A stretch of 44,977 nt of DNA from Candidatus Venteria ishoeyi (GTDB lineage: Bacteria > Pseudomonadota > Gammaproteobacteria > Beggiatoales > Beggiatoaceae), in the NCBI RefSeq assembly GCF_030378065.1, contig NZ_JAUCGJ010000019.1:1-44977 (forward strand), read 5' to 3'. Positions within the stretch are counted from its first letter, which is position 1. Every line of letters starts with the position of its first letter. The notes beneath the pieces are model-generated. The model saw only the letters and a program-made list of their open reading frames with translations. It made no database searches and was not told where the DNA came from. Of the stretch, positions 1 to 12,800 are shown in pieces. A program made the position numbers and the translations under genes.

Positions 1-259
1 AATTTTCTCTTTTTTTAGATTCTTCTATAGTTGTATTACGACTTGTAACTTCAGAATGTGCAACTTCAGAATGGTAGTTGATAAAACCTGTAATGATATC
101 ATTTTGTTTCTCACCCATCTTAAATGTAATGGTTTTATATAAGTATTTTCCAATCGTTGTTTTACCTGTATCATTTTTACCAGCAATAACGGTTAACCCA
201 GAAAATTCAATACTGGCATCTTTTATTATTTTGATGTTATGTAACGTAAGTCTTATCAT
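1..259 (-). CDS. AAA family ATPase, N-terminal part (runs off the window)
   Basis: Reading leftwards from the ATG at 259, 86 codons are open to the window edge, so only the N-terminus is present. It begins MIRLTLHNIKIIKDASIEF and continues with GLTVIAGKNDTGKTTIGK, a Walker A P-loop (GKNDTGKT) at about residues 27-34. A short strand-rich start of the form 'nIKiikda.iefsGLTVIaGkNdtGKTT' is typical of the AAA_15/AAA_21 group of SMC/RecF-like ATPases, often found in defence or nuclease modules. Substrate and partner cannot be told from this piece. A remnant of an upstream gene (265-354) ends 5 bases before this ATG, so an original operon partner seems to have been mostly lost. ATPase call secure; subfamily uncertain. 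Confidence 0.75.
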   Translation of the reverse strand, partial: MIRLTLHNIKIIKDASIEFSGLTVIAGKNDTGKTTIGKYLYKTITFKMGEKQNDIITGFINYHSEVAHSEVTSRNTTIEESKKREN

Positions 260-264
260 GCTAT

Positions 265-354
265 TTAATCATAATCAATAATTCCCACAAGAATTTTAAA
301 AATATTTTTAATATCTTCAGGGGTGTTGTATTTGAGTTTGTGGCTTTGCCAAGC
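265..354 (-). pseudogene. C-terminal remnant of the gene upstream of the AAA ATPase
   Basis: An open stretch of 29 codons ending in TAA at 265-267 reads AWQSHKLKYNTPEDIKNIF followed by KILVGIIDYD. It has protein-like composition but no usable start: the only upstream ATG in frame (385-387) is followed by a TGA at 355-357. It ends 5 bases before the ATPase start, as an operon partner would. I infer the tail of a small gene that normally precedes the ATPase, fused by deletion to the fragment at 345-611. Function unknown. Confidence 0.4.
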
Positions 355-611
355 TCAAATAAAACTGGAGCAATTAAAAACTTTCATGTGATTGTCTCAG
401 AATTCAGGTTGATTTTAGGAAGGAATTGATAATAAACATTTTTCAGGATATTAATTGTATCTGTATTACAGGTCTTTAATTCTGGTAAATCAATTTGGCC
501 TAATGCATAGGAATAACTAAATTCTGTAACAATTTGGTCAAAAGGATTTGATAAATCAAAATAATCTTTGAAGGTATATGTTCTTCCCTCTTTGAATATT
601 GATTTTTTCAT
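345..611 (-). pseudogene. N-terminal fragment of a conserved hypothetical protein with a premature stop
   Basis: The ATG at 611 opens MKKSIFKEGRTYTFKDYFDL and runs to a TGA at 384-386. The part 'YTFKDYFDL...ivtEFsYsya...i.LPEl...LPkINLnSETIT' resembles the N-terminus of a conserved hypothetical family of cyanobacteria and sulfur bacteria (recalled, not searched), where the next residues are usually like 'REfLIAPvLfEl'. Immediately after the TGA the same frame reads KFLIAPVLFELGK, as that family would, before similarity stops near 345. So the gene has a nonsense codon and a truncation. A longer ORF could start at TTG 668, but it would be encoded by the palindrome at 630-663, so the ATG is preferred. 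It probably is not functional. Confidence 0.5.
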
Positions 612-629
612 AAAAATTGCTTGGGTAGG

Positions 630-663
630 AAAACCTGACAGGTTTATAAACCTGTCAGGTTTT
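630..663. terminator. Perfect 34-nt palindrome, probable gap terminator
   Basis: Arms AAAACCTGACAGG and CCTGTCAGGTTTT enclose TTTATAAA and are perfectly self-complementary. Read on the minus strand it begins 28 bases after the gap stop codon and ends in TTTT, as an intrinsic terminator would. The perfect symmetry, including the loop, means it could also act for transcription from the other side or be a dispersed repeat unit. Confidence 0.6.
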
Positions 664-691
664 ATCAACTAAATGACTAAAAAAAGGTCAA

Positions 692-3755
<3,064 letters not shown>

Positions 3756-3812
3756 TAATCCCCTCCTTCAAAAATTACGACAAAAAATTCAGATTAAAAC
3801 AAGTTAACTGAT

Positions 3813-3934
3813 GTTACGCAACCTGGTTGTTTTGGGCTTAAAACTTAATATTTTCTTGGACTAACCAAAAAACAGTGCAGTGCAAAAAGTGATTTTTTTG
3901 TACCTTAAAGCACAAAAATTAAGTTTTGCGTAAC
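3813..3934 (-). repeat. Repeat family B, copy 1, in the tkt leader
   Basis: A 122-bp element ends in the inverted repeats GTTACGCAA (3813-3821) and TTGCGTAAC (3926-3934). It aligns along its whole length with 33176-33297, roughly two thirds identical by eye. In gene orientation both contain TTTTT(G/A)TGCTT followed by AAG and a run of A, which forms an ~11-bp stem in each copy despite base changes. It stands 57 bases upstream of the tkt start. No ORF. It is either a MITE remnant or a structured leader. Confidence 0.6.
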
Positions 3935-4039
3935 CCAGAATTAATCTACCCATTCTGCGTTAGTTACCAAGATTGAGCAAGACCAGCTTATTCTATAAGC
4001 CCATAAGAAATATATTATATAGCAATTAAACAGTGGGAT

Positions 4040-4160
4040 TTCGAGTATTTTCCCGTTCATTTTCGTTAAATAGAACCACTATTCGCCTCAAATGAATGAA
4101 AAATTTGCCTCAAATCAGCTTTCCCTCGCTACGATTCCCTAAGTCCGACAGGCTCCTGGC
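4040..4160 (+). repeat. Repeat family A, copy 1
   Basis: The core CGTTAAATAGAACCACTATT (starting 4064), then CGCCTCAAAT and CAGCTTTCCCTCGCTACG (to 4133), recurs at 25988-26068 on the same strand and, reverse-complemented, in 6641-6807. The right end TCCGACAGGCTCCTGG resembles the terminal inverted repeat of the intact copy at 6641-6807. The left end is degenerate. It lies just downstream of the sensor kinase gene, with the intact copy just upstream of that gene. Non-coding. Confidence 0.65.
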
Positions 4161-4187
4161 TGACATCAAACTCAGGCTATTTAGTGT

Positions 4188-6605
4188 TCAATCGCTCTTT
4201 AAACGTTTCGCCAAATCCCGCACGGCTTTGATATCAAAACCTTCCGTTAATGCAACAAATTCGTACAATAATTTGGGAATATTGTCTAATTCTTGCATGA
4301 TTTGTTGCAGATAGTGTGATAAAGCTTCAATATCCCCTTGTTTTGACAAATGTAAAATATGTGCAAGTTGTGCAGAATCTAAGTTTTCCAGAGTCTCATC
4401 CTCTGCGTCCTGAGAGATGCTTGGTAAAGCTTGCGCGGTTTCAGATGATAATATTTTATAGGGCTGCCCAGTATTGCTGTAGCTGTCAGTTTGCACCGGG
4501 TCTAATTGCTGTGTCTGTGAAACGGGTTGTTGCACATCTGCAAGTACTTTGATGGGAAAATGCACTAAAAATTGTGTACCTTGCTCTGGCTGACTATTCA
4601 CTTCCAGTTTACCCCCCATCATATTGATTAATTTATGGGTGATGGATAAGCCTAGCCCCGTGCCCTGGGCACGGTAATGTTCGTTACCTGTTTGTTGAAA
4701 AGGTAAAAATATTTGTTCCAGCGCATCTGCCTGAATACCTATTCCTGTATCCTGGATTTCCAGTAATAAGTTGCTGTGCTGATAATCAGTGAATAGTGCA
4801 ATACGTCCTGATTCCGTAAATTTCAAAGCATTATCTAACAGGTTTGTCAATATCTGACGAAAGCGTTTGGCATCTATTTCAATGACCCTTGGCAGAGGAG
4901 AACGATTTTGATATTCAAAACTGAGACCTTTGCGTTGGGCACGCATTTTGAATAAATCAATAATTTCATCAATACAAGACGGCAAATCACAATCTGTCAT
5001 TTGCAATTCAAAGCGACCCGCTTCCATTTTAGATAAGTCGAGAATTTCGGTAATGAAATGTAGCAAATGTTCACCGCTGCGATAGATGCTTTGCACCTGA
5101 TCTTGCTGGGTGGCACTCAGCCCGGTATCACGGCGTAATAGCTGTGCAAACCCCAGAATACCATTTAATGGTGTACGCAATTCATGACTCATATTTGCCA
5201 GAAAAACACTTTTGGCATGACTTGCTGTTTCTGCTATTTTTTTAGCATCCAGCAATGCTTGTTCTGTTTGTTTTTGCTTGCTGACATCTTGCATCTGTAT
5301 CACAAAATATAGTACGCTTCCCTGTTTATCATAAACCCCGGCAATACCCGCACGAATCCACAGTTCATGCCCCTGTTGGTGGATAGCACGTTTTTCAAGG
5401 TAATAAGTACGGGTTTTCCCAGATAATAAACGCTCAAGTCCACGTAAATTTTCAGCCGCATTATCTAGGTGCAATAAGTTTTGAAAGCGTTGCTGAAGCA
5501 GTCTATGGCTGGGATAGCCCGTAATGGTTTCCATTGCAGGATTCACTTTTAAAAACTGGCCTTGCGCATCAATGAGAGCAACGCCATGCACACCTGCATC
5601 AAATGCTGCGCGAAAGCGTTCTTCACTGGTGCGCAGGGCTTCTTCAATTTTTTTACGCTTGGAAATATCCTGAGCAATGGTTGATAAGCAAATAATCTCA
5701 CCGAGTGGATCACAATTTGGAAACCAGCTTTGGGAAATTGGTAAAAGAGTGCCATTATACAGTAATAATTTGCCATCCATTTTCCACGAAGGCAGACCTT
5801 GTCTATTACAAATTGGTTTTAAGTCACCACTTTTCTGTCTGTTTAACATACCGGAAGCTAAAATAGCTTTAACCGTATCGTCTGTATAAACATCTGTCAG
5901 ACGCAGACTGTCTAATTGGGATTTTTCTGATAAACCCAACATTCTGCGCCCTGCCTGGTTGATATATAACCAATTGCCTTTATGATCGATAGAGCCAATA
6001 AAATCAACCGCATTATCCAGAATATTTAATAGTCTTTGTTGGGTTTGCACCTGTTTGTGGCGTTCACTGCTGTCACGAATAGTCACAATGACAACACGTT
6101 CTAAACTCTGGGTGATTGTATTGAGGTTAATTTCAACAGGTATTTCTTTGCCGCAACTGTTGAGTGCCGTCAATTCACGCCCGGCTGCCATGGTTCTTGC
6201 CTGGGGGTTTTTAAAAAACTGCTGACGTAATTGCTGATGCTGCTCACGCATGGCTGTTGGCAGTAATTCTTCAATCTGCATATTCGCCATGATTTTTTTA
6301 GAATAACCAAATAACAAACTGGCTTGCGTGTTACTGATGACAATGCGTCCATCGCTGGCAACACCCAAAATTGCATCGGGTGAAGATTCTACGAAACGGG
6401 TTGCCATCTGCGAATTAAACACACGGCGTAGCAAATACATCAATACCAGATTGATGAAAATAAAAAACAAAAAATAACTTTCAAACAGATCATCAGCAAG
6501 AATAAAGATAATCGTACCCATGCCAACGAGCAGAATACTGGTTAATATAAAAATTAAGACCAGATTGCAACGTACGCCACAAGCAAATTGATATTTAGAG
6601 CCCAT
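4188..6605 (-). CDS. Membrane-anchored three-PAS sensor histidine kinase
   Basis: An 805-residue protein. Two N-terminal membrane segments (about residues 12-34 and 40-58) are followed by three PAS domains (about 70-185, 190-310, 325-450), a HisKA domain with the phospho-acceptor in NMSHELRTPLNG (near 471), and a HATPase domain with the N box LLDNALKF, G1 box DTGIGI and G2 box GTGLGLS. The last ~110 residues are helical and acidic, with no receiver domain and no clear Hpt histidine motif. PAS2 has the 'WLYINQAGRRMLG' form. The ATG at 6605 is preceded by AGGAAG. No response regulator gene adjoins it and the signal is unknown. The gene is bracketed by family A repeats (4040-4160 and 6641-6807), which suggests insertion between the tkt and T6SS genes. 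Confidence 0.9.
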   Translation of the reverse strand: MGSKYQFACGVRCNLVLIFILTSILLVGMGTIIFILADDLFESYFLFFIFINLVLMYLLRRVFNSQMATRFVESSPDAILGVASDGRIVISNTQASLLFGYSKKIMANMQIEELLPTAMREQHQQLRQQFFKNPQARTMAAGRELTALNSCGKEIPVEINLNTITQSLERVVIVTIRDSSERHKQVQTQQRLLNILDNAVDFIGSIDHKGNWLYINQAGRRMLGLSEKSQLDSLRLTDVYTDDTVKAILASGMLNRQKSGDLKPICNRQGLPSWKMDGKLLLYNGTLLPISQSWFPNCDPLGEIICLSTIAQDISKRKKIEEALRTSEERFRAAFDAGVHGVALIDAQGQFLKVNPAMETITGYPSHRLLQQRFQNLLHLDNAAENLRGLERLLSGKTRTYYLEKRAIHQQGHELWIRAGIAGVYDKQGSVLYFVIQMQDVSKQKQTEQALLDAKKIAETASHAKSVFLANMSHELRTPLNGILGFAQLLRRDTGLSATQQDQVQSIYRSGEHLLHFITEILDLSKMEAGRFELQMTDCDLPSCIDEIIDLFKMRAQRKGLSFEYQNRSPLPRVIEIDAKRFRQILTNLLDNALKFTESGRIALFTDYQHSNLLLEIQDTGIGIQADALEQIFLPFQQTGNEHYRAQGTGLGLSITHKLINMMGGKLEVNSQPEQGTQFLVHFPIKVLADVQQPVSQTQQLDPVQTDSYSNTGQPYKILSSETAQALPSISQDAEDETLENLDSAQLAHILHLSKQGDIEALSHYLQQIMQELDNIPKLLYEFVALTEGFDIKAVRDLAKRLKSD

Positions 6606-6640
6606 TAACTTCCTTTGTCGAGGTTGCTTTCAAAAGTTGC

Positions 6641-6807
6641 CTGGGAGGCTGTCCGAGAACAGAGGCCGTAGCGAGGGAAAGCTGGTTTGAGGCAGATTTT
6701 TTCATTATTTGAGGCGAATATTGGGTATATTTAACGAAAATAAGGGAGAAATCTGACCAAATCCAGCTTTTCCGCAGTAGGTCTTGTGTTCTCGGACAGC
6801 CTCCTAG
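6641..6807 (-). mobile_element. Repeat family A, copy 2: intact MITE-like element
   Basis: A 167-bp non-coding element with near-perfect 21-bp terminal inverted repeats: 6641-6661 and 6787-6807 differ at one base and share GGAGGCTGTCCGAGAACA. Its interior (reverse strand) contains the TTAAATA...ATTCGCCTCAAAT...CAGCTTTCCCTCGCTACG core of family A. The TAG stop of tssM (6804-6806) lies inside the terminal repeat, so the element supplies or abuts the end of tssM. Size, TIRs and lack of coding capacity fit a miniature inverted-repeat transposable element. The parent transposase was not identified. Confidence 0.75.
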
Positions 6808-9800
6808 TGTGATGTTCCTGTAGCACCTGCTTCAGTTGGCACGGCAGGCGTTGCTACTGTTGCAGGCGCATTTTGCGGTGTCAGGCTGAGCAGGCTGGCA
6901 GGTGTCACATTACCTGGCATAAAACGCTGCTGCTGTTGTTTTTTCTGATACAAAGCAAAATCCTGTTCAAAGCCTTCCAGTGGCGGTGCCAGATCCGGGA
7001 ACTCCGGTACTATCAATAATTCCTTTTTATTAGGGTAAGAGACATTAAAACGGATAAATAAACGCGCCTGGGTATTTTCCTGAAACCGCTCTGACTCAAA
7101 AGCATTAAAACGCTCCAGGTTTTCACTGGTCAGCAGATTTTCAGGATTCACCGTAGAAGGATAAGGGGTATCCTGTTTGGCTGCAATAAAATCTTTTTGT
7201 ACCTGTGCTGGTGTTTTCTGATTTTGAATCTTGCTATAGCCCTGTTCCAGGCATCGTGCATCACCATACGCTTCTTCATACCAGTCCAGAAAACATTCTT
7301 CAGGTTCGGTCTGGACATTACCCAAGGCTTCAGCTTGTGGAATCTGTTGTTTTTGTGGCACGGGCTTGGCTGCAAGCAAGCGCCGCACCGGAATTTCAAA
7401 TTTCAAAGTATGTGGCTGCATATCTTCCAGACGACTGAAATCAGCGGCATTACCCTGTTGCTTTTTAATCACTTCCAGCAAGGCCCATTGTCCAGTAAAT
7501 TCAAATACTGCAGTATCATCCTTGTTGCCAACAATGCTCAGGCCAGGGCTGATACCGTCCCAATAAGGTCGGAATGCGGAGTTACGCGCCCAACGGAAAG
7601 AAAAACGCAAGGCCTCACCAAAACGCCAGCGGTCACTGAAATGCCAGGAGCCTTCACGTTCAGCAACTAGATTCGGGCGGCTTGCCGCAAGCGGAATGCC
7701 ATTTTGGAAATAATTGACACCAGGCGTGGTTTTTTCCAGTTCCCAGCCAATAATCTGATTGGCACCTGATTCCTGCCCTTGGTTGACGCGGAAATCAACC
7801 ACAATATCATATACTGGGCGTTTCAACGGCAGTGATTGTATCAATACAGGTTGCAGGAAGATTTTAACGCGCTCGATTTTGTCCAGAAAAGCGATAGCAG
7901 CATTACGGCTTTGCCCAAAGCTGCGGCTGTTGCTGAGATAATCCAGCAAGCCCTGACCATATTGCTCATAAATGGTAAAAAAGTCTTTAATTTCACTGGG
8001 CGCGGCTTCACTGAAAAAGCTTTCTGCGGACGTTTCAGCAAAAGGGAAGCGCGCCGCCAGATTCTGATTAAAATAATCCTGCACGATGTAATAACGTCGA
8101 TAGGCTTCAAAGTCTGCCATAAAGCGACATTGTTGGAACAACAAGTTTTGCAGTTCAGATAAACGTGCCAGGAAATAATCGCCATGTTGACGTCCGGCTT
8201 CAGGTAAGTTGCTGTAACAATTGCCCAGATTAATTTTATCAATTCCAAATAAAATAAAATCTTCCAGTTTCGCCAGAGCATTGTTGGGATCTTCATTATC
8301 GTATTTAAACATTTCAGCATAAATACGTGACCACATAGGCATGGCATTCTGGCTGCCATATTGCGTAGGCAGGGTTTTCTCACCCAGGAATTTTAACAAG
8401 GGCTGGGCATAACGGGTTGCCAGGAAGCGTACTCGGTCTTGCTGCACGCGCAGATAAAATTCCAGCTCTTTTTGATCGCCAGTGCCAAAGGCAACGCTGG
8501 AAAGTTTATTATCACCATTCCAATCGAGGAAAAAGCGCCGCTGTTGGGGACGATATAAGTGGCTGCTGCGCAGTAATTGCGCAGTATGTTTAAGCAGGCG
8601 GTGTGCTTGTATCACCGTCAATTGCGTTACTGCGTCACGACTGTCTGCAAATGTGCCCTGTTCCGTTGTATCAGCCTTAGATACCTGATTAAAAAACTGA
8701 ATCAACCAGTCCAATAAAGGCACGGCTTCATTAAAGTTCTGCATCGCCTGATCAACGCTTTCTTCAAATTGTTGACCACGCCGCCATTGCTGTGGTTTAA
8801 CCCTTTGCGCACGCGCAATCAAGTCAATAATATGGGTATGAAACTGGGCATAACCTTTACTTTTAACCGTGGCTTGCTGTGCTTCCGGCCATTTGGGTAA
8901 TTCTTCCGTCACAAAATTACCAAAATTTTCTGCCGAAGCAACTGCTTGTCCCAAATGCTCAACATCCCAATACAGCCAGCCATTAAGCGGTAACTGCGTG
9001 GTCAATTGGCGCATCCCTTCAGTATTCATGTTACCCGTCAGATACATCTGTGTCTGGCGGCATTGTTCGAGCAGGGTATAACGTAATTTTGCCAGTTTAC
9101 GCTGGAAGAAATCCCCCTGATCCTGCTGGAACTCACTGTCATACAAACGGCTGTAGCAGTTTGTTGGATTAAGCTGATCCATGTCCTGACGGATAAAGGT
9201 TTCCAGCTTCGCCACGGAATTATCCGGGGTTTCCTTTTCGTAACTGAATAATGCCTGGTACAACTGATTCCACAACGGAATATATTCACCGGCCTGATAC
9301 TGTTCCGGCACCGGTTTACCTGCCAGGAAACTCAGCAGTGGCAGGGCGTAAGTTTTTGCCAGACTGCCCACACGCTGGCGCTGACCTGCCAGATAATAAT
9401 CCAGTTCTGCGACATCATTGCTACCAAAAGCCAATTGTGTCAGGCGGAAGGGGCCTTGGCGCGGGATAAAATATTCTTCCTGCGCGGGGGTATATAAGGT
9501 GCTTTGCTGTAATAGTTTAGTGACTTGCTTGAACAGGGTGTAGGCTTGCACTGTGCCCAGTTTCGCCAAGGCTTCGCTGCTTTCGGTGAAGCGTTGCGCC
9601 TGATCCGTATTGGCCTTTGCCACATGATTAAAAAACTGAATCAACCAGTCCAGTAAGGGTTGGGCTTTGCTAAAGTTTTGTGTTGCCTGATCTACACCTT
9701 CTTCAAAACTTTGTCCACTTTGCCAGGCTTTTGGCTGTTCCTGCTGGGCTTTGGCAATGAGGTTCATGATGTGGGTATGAAACTGGGTATAGCCCCTGTC

Positions 9801-12800
9801 ATTGACATTGTTCTGGCGATCTTCTGACCATTTCACCACGTCTTCATCAATGAACTTACCAAAATTTTCCGCTGAAGCAATCGCCTGTTGTAATTTTTCA
9901 AGATCCCAATATAACCAACCATTGAGTGGTATTTTTTTGGCTAAGGGCTGCATACCCGGTACCGGACTGGCAAGATAATATTGAGTCTGGCGGCATTGCT
10001 CAAATAAGGTGTAACGCAGTGCGCTTAGTTTACGCTGGAAGAAATTCCCTTGCTCGCGCTGGAATTCACTGTCATACAAACGGCTGTAACAATTAATGCT
10101 GTTGATTTGATCCAAGTCCTGGCGAATAAAGTGTTCTAATTTTGCGACCGCATTATCCGGGGTTTCATTTTCATACTTGAATAATTCCTGGTATAACTGA
10201 TTCCATAAGGGGATATATTCCCCTGCCTGGTATTGTTCCGGCACCGGTTTACCTGCCAGAAAGCTGAGCAGTGGTAAGGCATAATTTTTTGCCAGATTAC
10301 CCACACGCTGACGCTGGCCGGTGAGATAGTAATCCAGCTCGGTCACATCATTGCTGCCAAATGCGAGTTTTGATAAGGCAACGGGCGTTGCTCTGCTAAT
10401 AAAATATTCAACCTCACCAGGGGTATACAAAGCGCTACTGCTGAGTAATTTTGAGCTATGCTTGAGCAGATGATAAGCCTGCAAAGTGCCCAGTTTAATT
10501 AAAGCATCAAGACTTTGTTGGTATTGTTGTTGCGCGGTGCTTTCTTCGGCACTTAATTGGGTTAGAAATGCAATAAACCAATCCAGCATGGGTGCCGCTT
10601 CAGTGAAATTTTGCACTTCACCACGCAGACCTTCCTCAAATTGTACCCCTTGTTGCCATTGGTGCGGTGCCAGCATTTGTGCGCGGGCAATTTGATCAAT
10701 GATCTTGTCGTGGAATTGGGACAGTGTTTTATTACGGGTTGTCGCCTGCTCCGCTTCCGGTAATTTCGGTACTTCCTCAGTAATAAACTTGGCAAATTTT
10801 TCAGCTTCAGTAACCGCTGAACGCAGTTGATCGGCATCCCAATACATGGCTTCGCTGAGTTTCAACTGCGTGGTCAGGGATTGTAAATTACCCTTATCTT
10901 TGTCTGCGGCAAGATAAATCTGTTCTTTGCTGCAATGTTTCAGCAGCAATAATTGCAATGCCTCGCGTTTTTGCAGAAAATAATCCCCGGTTGCCGGCAT
11001 TTGCTGTATGGCCTGCAAACGACTGTAACAATTATCGGCATTGACATCATCGAGTTCAGTGAGGATGTAATTCTCCAGTGCCGCCAGTGAGTTATCCGGT
11101 TTTTCGCTGTCATACTTAAACAGTTCCTGATAAATCCGGGTCCAACGCGGCACGACAACGCTGCTGCCCAGTGCCGCCGGTAATTTTTTACCGCTGATAA
11201 ACTCTAAAATAGGATGTGCATAGGTTCGCGCCAGATAATAAACGCGATCCCTTTGTACGGACAGGTAATAGTCAAGTTCGGTCTTGTCAGTGACAGCAAA
11301 AGCCAGCAATGGCAGGGATTTCCCCTGGTTTTGTTCAGCAAAGAACTGGGTATCTTTAGGCCGATACAGATCATCTTCATCCAGCAATTTATTGATCCGA
11401 GCCAATAAACGATAAGCCTGTAACGCAGACAAGGCTTCCAGGTCTTTATAAGTATTGGCATATTTTTCCTGGAAACTTTTCGCAGATTTCAGTACGTCAA
11501 AAACCTGTAATAACCAGGATAATAAAGGTGAGGCTTCAGAGAAGTTTTCCACTTCGGTGCGCACACTGCGCTCATATTCCGCGCCTATGGCGCGAGGTGC
11601 CATTTCTACGGTTTGTGCCTGGGCAATCAAATCACGCAAATTGGCATGTAATTGAAAGTGCCCGGCATTTTTGGCAATTTCTTTTAAGTTGTCAGGGAAA
11701 CGTTTTAAGTCTCGATCAATAAAATGTTGGAATGAAGTGGCTAAATTCACCGCTTTTTGTAACTTATCTGTTTCCCAGATCAAACGTTTATTTAAGGGTA
11801 AATCGGCTTGAAACTGGCGCTCACTGCTGACTTCAGCCATAAAATCATTGGCTAAAAATGCACTGAGAATCTTTTTCAGGCGAATAACAGCGGGTGAGAG
11901 CACCAGATTTTTATCTTTACTTTTTTTCTGTTTTTTCTTCTTCTTTTTCTTCAGTAATTTACGCGCTTCTTTGCTCAGTTTTGCTGAGCGGGGTTTCATT
12001 AAGGGGCCGACCAGGTCGCTGCGATAACTTTGTAATTGTGCGCGCAGGGCAAAAAACTCGGTTTTAACGGTTTCCCGAAATTCCTCATACACCGTATCAC
12101 CATATAAGGTATTTTTCCGAATTCCCTGTAATAAATAGTCAAATTCAGCACCCAAATCAAATTTGGCACTACTAACCCAGGCATATTCAGTCTGTTCCAG
12201 ATAGGATTCAATATTGGCAATATCATCATTCAGGCCGCTGAGTATTGTATTCCATTGGGTGTGACGACTGCTTTGCTCCAACTCATCCAGGGCTTGCTGC
12301 AAAGTACTGATGCGTTGATTTAAGGTATTGTTCTGGAATAAGCGATTTAATAATTCCTCTTGCAACTGCACCAATTGTCGATTGGCGTGAGGGCGGTAAT
12401 TATCCAGGTCAAAATGAGGGTAATGGGCATTGGCAATTGCTTTGGTATAAAGCTCAGCATGCGTGTAAAACGTACTGGGCAGCGAAAGATGGTAAAGATA
12501 TTCCACCAAATCAGCCATACTTTTGGTTTTATCTTCCGCTTGCTGCAAATGGTTATAGCGTTGGGTATTTTTTTGCAGCTGCTCTAAACGTTCAATAAAT
12601 GCGGTAATATTTTTAAATTCTGCCAATTCGGTGATGTTTTCACCATCTTCCTGGTTTTCTTCCAGCAATAAGTAATGCTCATGATGCTCCAGAGGTTCAT
12701 CAGTGAGATAACGTGATTGCTCATGCAAGCCAATATACAACCATTTGACTATCAAACGATCATAGGCAGCAGCTAAAGCCAGTACCAGCTTTTTATCCAC

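Noticed and set aside
78-281. Plus-strand ORF at the left edge
   Set aside because: The minus strand encodes a clear P-loop ATPase start over the same bases.
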